Positions 17,958-26,496 of a stretch of 64,000 nucleotides of DNA are shown here, piece by piece; position 1 is the stretch's first letter; the number at the start of each line of letters is the position of its first letter. Both the position numbers and the translations under genes were made by a program. The stretch covers positions 186,001-250,000 of the forward strand of contig JAEWCQ010000015.1 of assembly GCA_023390555.1 (NCBI GenBank). The letters run 5' to 3'. This stretch comes from Bacillota bacterium. GTDB lineage: Bacteria; Bacillota; Clostridia; Lachnospirales; Lachnospiraceae. The notes under the pieces were generated by a model. It was not told the origin of the DNA, made no database searches, and saw only the letters and a list, made by a program, of their open reading frames with translations.

Positions 17958-20085
17958 ATATCATGTCCAGCAGCACACTGTCTGTTTTGGCCGGTTTCTT
18001 TAGTTCTTTTGACTTCTCCCACAATTCGTTTACTTCCGTTTTCAGCGGCATTCCGAAGGAATACATCTTTGAACCGTCTTCGGAGCCGGAGACGCCCATG
18101 ACGTTTCCATTTTCCTGGTCTTTCAGACTGTTCATACCCTGGTCTGTCAACTTTGCCTGTGCATTTTGATTCATCGGAAATCCATCTCCGAGATCATATT
18201 CCTGCACCTCATCCGAAAATAATATCTCTACAAACTCCTCTGCCAGTTCTGTCACAGAAGAGGCACTGTTGATTCCGACCAGTCCGTGAGGTATAAACGT
18301 ATTCTGATTCGCCAAAAACGGAAGATTGTTTTCCCGCATCACGGTAAACGGTATCATCATATCCGTGAGGCTTTCTATTTCATACGACGCTACCTGTCTT
18401 CCTTCCATCACTCCAATACCATTTCCAGCATTCCAATCTGAAAAATAAGTTTCTTCGATTGCTTCCATCGTCTCATCCGAATAATTCTGCTCCATTTCCG
18501 CCTGTGCTCTTTCACCAATCTCCTTTGCACAGGAGAGGCACTGTTCCAGTTTATCCTGATTTAATTTTCCATCTTCATCAAACAGCTCTTCTGCGTACAT
18601 GCTTACAAACAGGCTTGTTATTTCATCATAAGTCACACCTGTAAAAACAGGCTGGTCTTCATGCGTTTTCAGCCAGCTTTCTAACGTATCAAGCTTTTCC
18701 AGCGCCAAAGTCAGCTCCTGATCTCCATATAGAATCGGAACTCCATACCTCACCGGCATACCATAGATCTTTCCATCCTCCTGCTTATAACAGCCTGCCA
18801 AATTCTCTGGCAGCGTTCCGTCCTCTATCAAAGGCGAAATAATATCTGAAATATCATTCAGCACCCCCTTTTCTATCAGAGAATCCATTGGGAGCCCATC
18901 TAATATCAATACGTCGGCCCCACTTTTATTGAGCAGTTCGGTATTGAGGACCCTTATTTTATCCGCTTTTGTGGTAGAGGTATCCGACTCTCCTGTCAGA
19001 TAGGAAACCTCTGCCTCCGGATATTTCTGTTTGAAGATGCTGACCGCCTGACGTACGGTAGCATTTTCTTCGAGACTGTAAATATTAAGTGTTTTACTCG
19101 AATCTTTCTTTACCGCTTTGCCGTAATAATAGTGTTTTACAGACATCTTTCCGCTGTTCGTATACAGCGCATAAAAATCCTCTCCTGTGCCCTTTACAAA
19201 GTCCATCGCATAAGCACCCGGCAGCCCCATCGTCAAAGAAGCTCCTTCTGCCAGCGTTTCTACAAGTGTGCCGTTCGGCTGCATATGATGAATACCATCT
19301 TCATTCAGGAAATAAATCTCGTTATCCTCCTCCAGTATCACCTTGCCGTATCTCACTTCGCCATTGTAGGACATGGAAGCCGCTTCCTCTCCCGCATTCC
19401 AGACCGTAAATCCGGTGTTCTTTGTATCGGGCAGGACGATATTTTCTCCATTGATATCCACCGGATTTCTGGCATCTGTGGAAGTTTTTTCATAAGGGAT
19501 GGAATAGAGCAGTTTTCCATCTGCCTGGCTGTATACCCGGACCTCTCTGGCACCCTCTAAAACCAGATTTCCGTTTTCCATAACCGCAAGCTCCGTACCA
19601 AAGGAAAAAAATGCACTGTCCGTGTTATTGTCGTCTGCTTCGTTTAACTCCGGTACGTTAATTTCCACGCCGGTCCCTTCTGGGGTCTGCTTCAAAAGAT
19701 GCATTTTTGCGTTATCGTCAGCAACAATGGCATAATCATTACCATCCCTTCCCGCCGCCAGACTGACCACCTTGCCGGAAGCCTGATTCAGCCATAGTGC
19801 CTCCACTCCCGCCCATTCATCTCCATCTGACGAGGTATATATAGTGTAGGCACCGTCTCCTCCCTGCGCATAGATCTCCAGCGTTCCCTGCGCGTTTTTC
19901 AGCAGGCGAAGAATCGTCTCATCCTGTTTTAGCGGAAGCTCCACATCTTCTTCTATATAAGTTCCGGCAGCCTCCGTACTATCCGCATCGGCGTTTTCCC
20001 TGTCACCCTTGCTGCTGCATCCGCTGATCAGACCGGTTATTACACAGCAGCTCAGCATAATTGCCGTCATTCTTTTCCATCCCAT
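17863..20085 (-). CDS. lipoprotein: beta-propeller-like domain fused to ABC solute-binding protein
   Basis: A 740-residue lipoprotein. The signal peptide ends in LISGC, with Cys23 as the lipid anchor. Residues about 45-325 are beta-rich with repeats of a propeller-like kind (SGKVVSLAAGRDGNDYAIVAD, GTELAVMENGNLVL, GKLLYSIPYE, NEIYFLNEDGIHHM). From about 331 (KTLNIYSLEENATVRQAV) to the end is a family-1 extracellular solute-binding domain, including KIYGMPVRYGVPILYG. Ordinary sugar-binding proteins are 400-450 residues. First gene of the operon, with AAGGAGG, divergent from the 20224 regulator. Confidence 0.85.
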   Translation of the reverse strand: MGWKRMTAIMLSCCVITGLISGCSSKGDRENADADSTEAAGTYIEEDVELPLKQDETILRLLKNAQGTLEIYAQGGDGAYTIYTSSDGDEWAGVEALWLNQASGKVVSLAAGRDGNDYAIVADDNAKMHLLKQTPEGTGVEINVPELNEADDNNTDSAFFSFGTELAVMENGNLVLEGAREVRVYSQADGKLLYSIPYEKTSTDARNPVDINGENIVLPDTKNTGFTVWNAGEEAASMSYNGEVRYGKVILEEDNEIYFLNEDGIHHMQPNGTLVETLAEGASLTMGLPGAYAMDFVKGTGEDFYALYTNSGKMSVKHYYYGKAVKKDSSKTLNIYSLEENATVRQAVSIFKQKYPEAEVSYLTGESDTSTTKADKIRVLNTELLNKSGADVLILDGLPMDSLIEKGVLNDISDIISPLIEDGTLPENLAGCYKQEDGKIYGMPVRYGVPILYGDQELTLALEKLDTLESWLKTHEDQPVFTGVTYDEITSLFVSMYAEELFDEDGKLNQDKLEQCLSCAKEIGERAQAEMEQNYSDETMEAIEETYFSDWNAGNGIGVMEGRQVASYEIESLTDMMIPFTVMRENNLPFLANQNTFIPHGLVGINSASSVTELAEEFVEILFSDEVQEYDLGDGFPMNQNAQAKLTDQGMNSLKDQENGNVMGVSGSEDGSKMYSFGMPLKTEVNELWEKSKELKKPAKTDSVLLDMIFEEAKAYYEGKQEAGQTVSGIAAKVDTYLAE

Positions 20086-20140
20086 GTTGTGACCTCCTTG
20101 ATTTTCTGTTTTCAGTTTAGCAAAGAAATATCTAAAAAAC

Positions 20141-20194
20141 TTTTAAAGAGTCCGAAATTTTTTAAAGATTTCTTAGAGATTTATTTGGTATACT
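20141..20194 (+). promoter_or_regulatory. divergent regulatory region with direct repeats and -10 element
   Basis: Between the lipoprotein operon and the regulator gene lie TTTTAAAGAG (20141-20150) and TTTTAAAGAT (20160-20169), then a third weaker copy at 20171-20181. A -10 hexamer TATACT is at 20189-20194, 30 bp before the regulator ATG, with no good -35, as expected for a promoter needing an activator. Likely target of the 20224 regulator. Confidence 0.5.
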
Positions 20195-20223
20195 ATAGAA
20201 AGAAATAATAGGAGAAAACGATT

Positions 20224-20901
20224 ATGAGAATTTTAATTATTGAAGACGACCAGACACTTTGTGACGCACTAAAATCACAGCTGCTGCAGAATGGATACGA
20301 TGTAGATCTGTGTACCGATGGGAATGACGCACCTTTTTATATCGGAAAGGAAAATGCAGATCTGATTCTTTTAGACCGTATGCTCCCAGGTATGGACGGG
20401 CTTACGATTCTTAAAATGATACGCCAGAAGCACATCCAGGCACCTGTGATTCTGGCGACTGCAATGAATCAGATTCATGACCGCATAGAGGGGCTGGACA
20501 GCGGTGCAGATGACTATATCGTAAAACCCTATGATGTAAAAGAACTGATGGCGCGCATACGTGCACTCACCAGACGTCCGATTCAGATGCAGGACACTTC
20601 CATATTGACGTATCTTGATCTGTCAATGGACTTGAAGCAGCATGCAGTCATCCGCGGCAATTCGAGACTTACACTCTCGAAAAAGGAAGCCTCGCTTTTC
20701 GAATATTTCCTAAGAAATCCCGAAAAGACCCTTTCCAGAGAATTGCTGATGGACTACGTTTGGGGTGCGGATTGTTCCGTGGAAGAAGGCAATCTGGATA
20801 ATTATATACACTTTCTGCGCAAGCGTCTGCGGGCACTTGGCAGTCCGGCTGTCTTAAAAACCGTTCACGGTGTAGGCTACCGGCTGGAACCCATTTCCTG
20901 A
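20224..20901 (+). CDS. OmpR-family response regulator
   Basis: 225 residues: receiver domain with EDD at 7-9, phospho-acceptor Asp51 in LILLDRMLPGMDG, and Lys in DDYIVKPYD; winged-helix domain from about 125 ending VHGVGYRLEP. Transcribed away from the lipoprotein/ABC/HlyD operon and followed by its kinase after 13 bases, so it probably controls that operon. Not closely related to the regulators at 12.9 and 28.9 kb. Confidence 0.94.
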   Translation: MRILIIEDDQTLCDALKSQLLQNGYDVDLCTDGNDAPFYIGKENADLILLDRMLPGMDGLTILKMIRQKHIQAPVILATAMNQIHDRIEGLDSGADDYIVKPYDVKELMARIRALTRRPIQMQDTSILTYLDLSMDLKQHAVIRGNSRLTLSKKEASLFEYFLRNPEKTLSRELLMDYVWGADCSVEEGNLDNYIHFLRKRLRALGSPAVLKTVHGVGYRLEPIS

Positions 20902-20914
20902 CAGGGAGGCTTTT

Positions 20915-22228
20915 ATGCTGCTACAATTGAGAAAAAAACTGACCTTACTCTATACCCTGATCACCGGTCTTATTTTAACGACAGTGGTTTTCGCTCTTGC
21001 CGTTCTCACGAGCCAGACCGACAGCCGCCAGCGCGAAGCTCTTTTTACCAATCAGTTAATGACGATCTCGAACAAGCTGCAATATGATTTAAGAATCAGT
21101 CAGGACTGGCTGTCCTCTATGGAACAGGATAACAGGCTTGTGATACATATTGAAGAAAATGGTACTCCTCTTTTGTATTCCGGCTCTTCTTCCTTCGCTT
21201 CCAGCCGTCCCATCCTCATTTCGCGTGCCAGACAGGCGGCATTGGAAGAATCTGTGGATACCGATGTCCCTCCGGTTTCGACTTCTCTTGTAAAAAGCTC
21301 TTTATTTACAATACGGGGCGAGCACAATGACTGGTATCAGGGCACTGTGATGGTCTTTTCCACGAAGAACAGCTTTTTTTCGCTGATATTGCTTCAGGAC
21401 ACTACCGTCGTCCACCGGGAGATGTTTTATCAAAGGCTTTTATTTTTATTATCTGATATTGCAGGAATTCTCTGCCTGCTGTTTGTAAACTGGAAATTTG
21501 TTGGGAAATCATTGGAACCGGTCCGCATAAATGAAGAAAAGCAGCATGCGTTTATCGCTGCTGCTTCCCATGAACTGCGCTCTCCTCTTGCCGTGATTTC
21601 AGTTGCCGCTGATGCACTTGGCTCTGACAACAAAGGCCAGGAGCGCTTTATTTCTTCTATTAAGGACGAGTGTAAGCGGATGTCACGGTTAATTCAGGAC
21701 CTCCTGCTCCTCGCTTCGACCAAAAGCAGCACCTGGTCCTTATCCTGCGAAGAACTGGATATGGATACCCTGCTTTTAAATACTTACGAGCGGTATGAGC
21801 CGCTTTGCAGGTCGAAGGGGCTGCATTTCAGTCTACAGCTTCCTTCGGAATGTCTTCCTGTGATTTTGGGAGACGGGGAACGAATTATGCACATCCTCTC
21901 TGTTTTTCTGGATAATGGAATTTCCTATGCTCCTGCTGCAAGTACGCTCACCCTGCAGGCCTCCGTTTCGAAACATACGCTTGTCTGTGCCGTGATCGAC
22001 CACGGACCAGGAATTCCCGATGAACAGAAAGAGCAGGTTTTTGAATATTTTTACCGCTCTGACACCTCCCGTAAGGACAAAAATCACTTCGGGCTGGGGT
22101 TATGCGTTGCAGCAGAGCTTGCAAGGCTTTCAAACGGGCGATTGGAACTGAAGGACACTCCGGGCGGCGGCTGTACCTTTTTGCTGTACCTGGAAGGGAA
22201 CAAGCCGCTCAACAATTCTGAAAAATAG
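20915..22228 (+). CDS. sensor histidine kinase
   Basis: 437 residues: helix at about 13-33, extracellular sensor domain (35-165), second helix (170-192), dimerisation domain with FIAAASHELRSPLAVIS (His about 219), ATPase domain with VIDHGPGIPDEQ and FGLGLCVAAELA. The end of the gene (last 20 bases) overlaps, on the other strand, a remnant of a xylB gene tail, and a decayed copy of this kinase lies at 35262-35501 overlapping the intact xylB in the same way. So this kinase or its neighbourhood was copied or moved. Confidence 0.93.
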   Translation: MLLQLRKKLTLLYTLITGLILTTVVFALAVLTSQTDSRQREALFTNQLMTISNKLQYDLRISQDWLSSMEQDNRLVIHIEENGTPLLYSGSSSFASSRPILISRARQAALEESVDTDVPPVSTSLVKSSLFTIRGEHNDWYQGTVMVFSTKNSFFSLILLQDTTVVHREMFYQRLLFLLSDIAGILCLLFVNWKFVGKSLEPVRINEEKQHAFIAAASHELRSPLAVISVAADALGSDNKGQERFISSIKDECKRMSRLIQDLLLLASTKSSTWSLSCEELDMDTLLLNTYERYEPLCRSKGLHFSLQLPSECLPVILGDGERIMHILSVFLDNGISYAPAASTLTLQASVSKHTLVCAVIDHGPGIPDEQKEQVFEYFYRSDTSRKDKNHFGLGLCVAAELARLSNGRLELKDTPGGGCTFLLYLEGNKPLNNSEK

Positions 22229-22274
22229 ACTTTAAAGCGGGATAGAGCTGCACAAAGTTAAGGCACTTTATTTG
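22209..22274 (-). pseudogene. remnant of xylB 3' end
   Basis: On the minus strand this stretch encodes NFVQLYPALKSIFQNC and a TGA stop, identical at the protein level to the last 16 residues of the xylulokinase gene at 35482-36948. DNA similarity with 35482-35547 stops beyond that point. It is a genomic scar left by duplication or translocation of the convergent kinase/xylB end. Confidence 0.85.
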
Positions 22275-22419
22275 ATCAGTTCATTGATTCCTAAATTATC
22301 TGTTCACTCCTCCTGCTTTCGATGACCGTGTGGACCATCTGTCATCCAAATACTTGGCAATGTAAAATCATTGCACTGTTCTGATCGGGATATCGTTGTG
22401 CCAGGGCTGCATAACGCAC

Positions 22420-22463
22420 ACTGCCGCACCGACAATGAATCAATCGTCCGTGCGGCAGTTTTT
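22420..22463 (+). terminator. rho-independent terminator
   Basis: ACTGCCGCAC pairs with GTGCGGCAGT, extended by GAC/GTC over a mismatch, then TTTTT. It ends plus-strand transcription about 190 bp after the kinase gene and lies just past the stop of the convergent MMPL gene. Confidence 0.85.
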
Positions 22464-22466
22464 CAA

Positions 22467-24872
22467 TTAAACTTTATCATAGCCAAACCCATCTTCTTTT
22501 GCTTTCCGATCCGGAAGCAGCTTATTCACAGACTTTGGAAGTGCCATCGCAGCCGGCAGGAATATCGGTAAGAAAACAAAGTAAAGCATTACCAAACCTA
22601 CAATTACAGCGACCGCAAGTTCTTCCAGCAATACCATTCCGGACGGTATTAACGTAGCAAACGTACCTCCGAGAATAATAATCGCTGACATTACAACTCC
22701 GCCAATTTGTTTACATGCGAGTACAATTGCTTTGCCAACCGGCATGTTCGGATATTCTTTAAACCGCATCATTAAGAAAATACTGTAGTCTACGCCCAAT
22801 GCAATAATTACGATAAATGCAAAGAACGGTACAAAAGAGGAAATTCCTTCCAATCCACGTACATTTATAAACAAGAGATTCATCGCTGTTCCAGCTGTAA
22901 AATATGCACCTATAAGTGAACCTACAATTGCAAGCGAAGTCCAGATAGAGCGGACAACCATCAATAAGACCAGAAATACCCCGATTACTACAATGACTGC
23001 TGTTCTCTGTAAATCACTGGATAAAATTTCATTTGTATCCAAGGTAGTAGCAGTTGTTCCTGCCACACCATAATCCGCATCGGAAAGTATCGTGCCTTTT
23101 AATGTAGAAGACAGAACACTTCTTATAAGTTTTACCGTCTTCTGGGCAGCCTCTGAATAGGGATCATCATCCAGCACTACAGTCAATTTCGTGATTTTTT
23201 TATCCGTTGTCAGGAACATATTCATGGCCTGCTGATAGGTTGCGTCTGACATTACCTGCTCTGGCATATAAAACGTTTGATTCTCACTCAGACTTGCGAG
23301 ATAAGCATCCGTCTGATTCAGACCGTCCGATATCTGCTCGAGTCCGTCTATTGTACTGTCCATTTGCGTAGAGCCTGTACTTGCCTGTGCTGTCTGCATT
23401 CCCTGATAAATCTGTTCCAGTCCTGCCTGGGACTGTGACAATCCGTCGGCAACGGCAGATAACTGCGAACCTAAATAAAACGCATCGATCTGCTCTCCCT
23501 CCGGCTGTGTAACAGAGGATACTTTTTTTACGCCTTTTATATCCTTTATGTTCTGTGTCAGTTCGTCAATGACAGCCAGCGAATCATTGTTATCCATAGC
23601 ACTGTCATCTTCGACTACAACCGTCGTCGTCATAGTCTGACCTGCGCCAAAATGTTCGGAAACAAGATTAAATCCTTTTGAGGATGAGCTGGAATCCCCC
23701 AGTTCACCAACCAGGTTGAAACTCAGTTTTTCGGTGTATGTTAACGCCATTGGTACAATGATAAGTAGTACCATTAAAAATGCAAGGATGGAATGTTTTG
23801 CGGAAATTGCAGACATCTTTCCCCAGATCCTGCTTTCTTTATGACCGGCAATGTTTTTAGACGGCCAGAAGAGTTTTTTGCCCAGTGTTTTCATAACGAA
23901 AGGGGTTAAGGTAAGAATCTCCAGCATCAGCATGATCACACCGATTACGACTACTGCACCCGATCGATAAATAGGGCATTTTGCCAGAACAAGTGCCGCA
24001 AACGCAATTAATACTGTTACAATACTAAATACAATTGTTTTTCCTGCCGTCTTATATGTGTTTACAATGGCGTCATCGACAGATCTATTCTGTGCTAATT
24101 CTTCTTTGAATCGGCTGAACAACAGAATGTTGTAATCTGTACCAATCCCAAACAGAATCAGAATCAAAAGCATTGTTGTTAAACTTGTCGCCGGAAAATC
24201 TGCTTTATCGATCAGCTGCCCTGCAATTCCATTCGCTGTCAGATAAGCAAATGCCACTCCGACCAAAGATATAATCGGTGTGATAACCGAACGGAATACA
24301 AGGATGAGCACAACTAAAATAAATAATACCGTTAAGGCTGCACTCTTTTCTACCCCGGCCTCCGATTTCGTCTGATAATCATTGCTGATAAAATCTTCTC
24401 CGCTTAAATAATATTCTGTGTCCAGACTATTTAATTTATCATCAAACTGCTGTTCTAACTCGTCTACCGTTTTATCCTGCTTATCTACCTTAACGCTCAC
24501 CATTAAAGTCGTTCCATCCTCCGAATACAGGGAAGATGCTGCCTCAGGCAGGCTGAACGGATCAATCATCTCTGTGATTCCCAATTCATCACTACTGTCC
24601 CGAATCTCATTTACGGCATTGCCGATTTCTTCTTTTTCTTTATCACTCAGCTTATCTTTATCGTAAAAGACGATAAGGTCATTCGTGCCCTCTGTCGTTT
24701 CCATTTTTGATAGAATATCACCAGCAACCATAGATGGACTGTCCTCCGACAATGCAGATTGGCCTCTCTCACGTATAATCGCATTGACGTCCGGTTGGAA
24801 TACGGTAAGCACGATTGCTGCTAAAACCCATACAATCAATATGAGCCAGCGGCCCTTGATAATTTTTCTCAT
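22467..24872 (-). CDS. MMPL/RND family transporter with coiled-coil insert
   Basis: 801 residues with two repeats of one helix, a large outside loop and five helices. The proton-relay Asp is seen in LFGIGTDYNILLFSRF and IALGVDYSIFLMMRF. The second loop (about 400-600) contains a helical insert with LADGLSQ-like heptads around SQAGLEQIYQGMQTAQ, reminiscent of the separate heptad-repeat protein that accompanies the other MMPL gene at 6550. Probable exporter of hydrophobic compounds. The start has AAAGGAG. Monocistronic; repeats and a palindrome precede it. Confidence 0.9.
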   Translation of the reverse strand: MRKIIKGRWLILIVWVLAAIVLTVFQPDVNAIIRERGQSALSEDSPSMVAGDILSKMETTEGTNDLIVFYDKDKLSDKEKEEIGNAVNEIRDSSDELGITEMIDPFSLPEAASSLYSEDGTTLMVSVKVDKQDKTVDELEQQFDDKLNSLDTEYYLSGEDFISNDYQTKSEAGVEKSAALTVLFILVVLILVFRSVITPIISLVGVAFAYLTANGIAGQLIDKADFPATSLTTMLLILILFGIGTDYNILLFSRFKEELAQNRSVDDAIVNTYKTAGKTIVFSIVTVLIAFAALVLAKCPIYRSGAVVVIGVIMLMLEILTLTPFVMKTLGKKLFWPSKNIAGHKESRIWGKMSAISAKHSILAFLMVLLIIVPMALTYTEKLSFNLVGELGDSSSSSKGFNLVSEHFGAGQTMTTTVVVEDDSAMDNNDSLAVIDELTQNIKDIKGVKKVSSVTQPEGEQIDAFYLGSQLSAVADGLSQSQAGLEQIYQGMQTAQASTGSTQMDSTIDGLEQISDGLNQTDAYLASLSENQTFYMPEQVMSDATYQQAMNMFLTTDKKITKLTVVLDDDPYSEAAQKTVKLIRSVLSSTLKGTILSDADYGVAGTTATTLDTNEILSSDLQRTAVIVVIGVFLVLLMVVRSIWTSLAIVGSLIGAYFTAGTAMNLLFINVRGLEGISSFVPFFAFIVIIALGVDYSIFLMMRFKEYPNMPVGKAIVLACKQIGGVVMSAIIILGGTFATLIPSGMVLLEELAVAVIVGLVMLYFVFLPIFLPAAMALPKSVNKLLPDRKAKEDGFGYDKV

Positions 24873-24978
24873 AATATTTACTCCTTTACTCGTAAGTTGT
24901 ACATTCTTTTCCAGTTAATTTGTTATGTCGTTACAACACTTATCTTTCTACCCCTTTCCCAAAATTGTTGAAATAAGA

Positions 24979-25052
24979 ATTTGCAGAAAATTCAATTTCC
25001 TGCAAATCATAGGGTTCTAAAATAAACTTATAATAAACTTTAAATAAAACAG
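24979..25052 (-). promoter_or_regulatory. operator region of the MMPL gene: palindrome and 11-bp repeats
   Basis: An inverted repeat ATTTGCAG/CTGCAAAT (24979-25007) lies about 110 bp upstream of the MMPL start. Adjacent are three A/T-rich direct repeats with 11-base period (25020-25030, 25031-25041, 25042-25052; core ATAAACTT). On the minus strand a TATGAT is found between them. The repeat sequence differs from the TTAACA type seen elsewhere, so another regulator may act here. Confidence 0.4.
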
Positions 25053-25159
25053 TCAAACTTATTTATTTTCATAAAAAATACTGCACGCTGACAGCTTTCT
25101 TCCGTCTCCCACTATGCGATTTCTGCTTCCGTTGCTTTCCTCGTTTTCTGTGAATCCTC

Positions 25160-25423
25160 CTACAGACGATCTGCAACCGGCGCCCATTTCTGTGCGGTTT
25201 CCACACATTTATCCGAGAATTCCTCTGCGGACTCCAGATTCTGGTAATCGGTGCTCTTTGCACTGCTTTTTTCGACAATCGCAGTCAGTCTGCCCGGATT
25301 ATCCAGTACCTGACACGGTCTTAATGGATTTTCATTCCATGGCTGATTGTCGTGATAGCCCATGAACAAAGGAGATTGATGGGCCTCACTGCCAATTACC
25401 GCAGAAGTTGCACTCGTATAGCG
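25160..25423 (-). pseudogene. C-terminal remnant of an unidentified protein
   Basis: An open frame of 87 residues without a convincing start or ribosome binding site, ending CVETAQKWAPVADRL. The sequence looks protein-like (MGYHDNQPWNENPLRPCQ, DNPGRLTAIVEKSSAKSTDY) but I cannot name the family. It sits in a nearly 1-kb stretch (24873-25849) that also holds a response-regulator fragment, so it is most likely gene debris. Confidence 0.35.
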
Positions 25424-25464
25424 TCAGGAAATTCCGAACGGTAGCTTCTTTTTCTTTAAGATAT

Positions 25465-25539
25465 TCATAGCATAAATAATTTTTTTAGAAGCAGCAATTC
25501 TTCCAAATCAATTAGTTTTACCATATAATCGTCAATCCC
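25465..25539 (-). pseudogene. response-regulator fragment
   Basis: Encodes GIDDYMVKLIDLEELL, matching GIDDYMVKPIELDELL of the 12863-13516 regulator (and GIDDYLVKPIDTDELI of the 28934-29608 one), then drifts off into a stop. Only about 16 residues around the conserved receiver Lys survive. It shows that a third module of this regulator type once stood next to the NTF2-like gene. Confidence 0.7.
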
Positions 25540-25723
25540 AGGCCGGTATGAGTACCAGCACAGCACTATCAGCATCTCTGACCGGACATATCATAACTGC
25601 TGCCATGGTCCCAATCGAAAAAATCACATATAGTCTAATATTAAAATACATCGTACCCAAAATAATAACGATCAGAATAAGAAATATCATGTAATTCTGT
25701 ATTACACTTGAAGTTTTCTGCAA
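25532..25723 (-). CDS. short two-helix membrane ORF, doubtful
   Basis: 63 codons with two hydrophobic stretches (YMIFLILIVIILGTMYF and LYVIFSIGTMAAVMI). No good ribosome binding site is seen, and the 3' end runs into the response-regulator fragment in another frame. It may be the N-terminal remnant of a membrane protein such as a sensor. Unrecognised; low confidence as a real gene. Confidence 0.2.
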   Translation of the reverse strand: MQKTSSVIQNYMIFLILIVIILGTMYFNIRLYVIFSIGTMAAVMICPVRDADSAVLVLIPAWD

Positions 25724-25777
25724 TTTAATAAAACTCTAACAAAGCCTTAACAAAAAACAACATTTAGCACTTAGAAT
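25723..25777 (+). promoter_or_regulatory. three 11-bp repeats and -10 element, NTF2-like gene promoter
   Basis: ATTTAATAAAA (25723-25733), CTCTAACAAAG (25734-25744) and CCTTAACAAAA (25745-25755) are head-to-tail at exactly 11 bases. A -10-like TAGAAT is at 25772-25777, 16 bases after the last repeat. There is no -35 consensus; the third repeat occupies that place. Same architecture as 26398-26452 and 35157-35211. Confidence 0.7.
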
Positions 25778-25849
25778 TACCCTTGTCACAGAACAGCAGA
25801 CAATAAAAATTGTCACAGCAAAATTATAAGAAATCAGGAGGAAGAAACA

Positions 25850-26257
25850 ATGGGTACAAATTTAGAGAGTGCAATTAAAAATCGCTTGGAAACCGGATTT
25901 AAAAACTGGAACGGCGGCTACGACGAATGGCTTGAATGGTGCAATACCCTTTATGAGCCGGATGCCCATTACAATGTACCGTGTAATGGACCGCAGAAAC
26001 GTTTCACACTGCAGGAATACAAGGATATGATGGGAATGCTATTCCAGCATTTTGACATGGAGCTTGGAGAGTTCAAAAATATGATTATTAAGGATGACTG
26101 GTGTGCTATTCGATATATTGTGTACATTATTAATAAGGACACTGGAGAACGTTTCACACAAAATACAATGGAATTTGTGAAATTCAAGGAAAATCCAGAT
26201 CCGATTGGTGTCAGAGTTGTAGAAGGATGGGCTTTGTCAGATTTGACACTTGCCTAA
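25850..26257 (+). CDS. NTF2/SnoaL-like protein
   Basis: A 135-residue cytoplasmic protein with the look of an NTF2-fold (SnoaL-like) enzyme: helical start, then TLYEPDAHYNV, a middle helix (LQEYKDMMGMLFQHF), and antiparallel strands ending GVRVVEGWALSDL. The family includes ketosteroid isomerase-type enzymes, cyclases and dehydratases that act on small hydrophobic ligands in a conical pocket, but the substrate cannot be read from sequence. Start has AGGAGG. Single gene between a repeat-type promoter and a terminator, next to two dehydrogenase genes with the same promoter type. Confidence 0.75.
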   Translation: MGTNLESAIKNRLETGFKNWNGGYDEWLEWCNTLYEPDAHYNVPCNGPQKRFTLQEYKDMMGMLFQHFDMELGEFKNMIIKDDWCAIRYIVYIINKDTGERFTQNTMEFVKFKENPDPIGVRVVEGWALSDLTLA

Positions 26258-26306
26258 GTTGGTAATAACTGTTTACTTCTGAATCGCAACACCTGCCTTA
26301 GTCAAA

Positions 26307-26334
26307 ACAGAGGGATTATTTTCCCTCTGTTTTT
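26307..26334 (+). terminator. rho-independent terminator of NTF2-like gene
   Basis: ACAGAGGGA (26307-26315) pairs with TCCCTCTGT and is followed by TTTT. It lies 50 bp after the NTF2-like stop codon. Confidence 0.85.
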
Positions 26335-26397
26335 GGCGCCCGCTCAAAAATCCTTAAAAATAGATACCTTATGATCAATATATAGAAAATACGTGTT

Positions 26398-26452
26398 ATT
26401 TAACAAACCTTTAACAAAACCTTAACACAGAAGAATATTGCAGCCTTATCCT
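26398..26452 (+). promoter_or_regulatory. three 11-bp repeats and -10 element, dehydrogenase/two-component operon promoter
   Basis: ATTTAACAAAC (26398-26408), CTTTAACAAAA (26409-26419) and CCTTAACACAG (26420-26430) stand head to tail at 11 bases. A -10-like TATCCT is at 26447-26452, 16 bases on. The core TTAACA at one-turn spacing resembles PhoP/OmpR-class activator sites. The downstream operon encodes two OmpR-family regulators, so positive autoregulation is plausible. Confidence 0.75.
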
Positions 26453-26496
26453 AAAAGCATCAAAAGACTATAAAACGAAAAAGGCAGGATAAAGCT

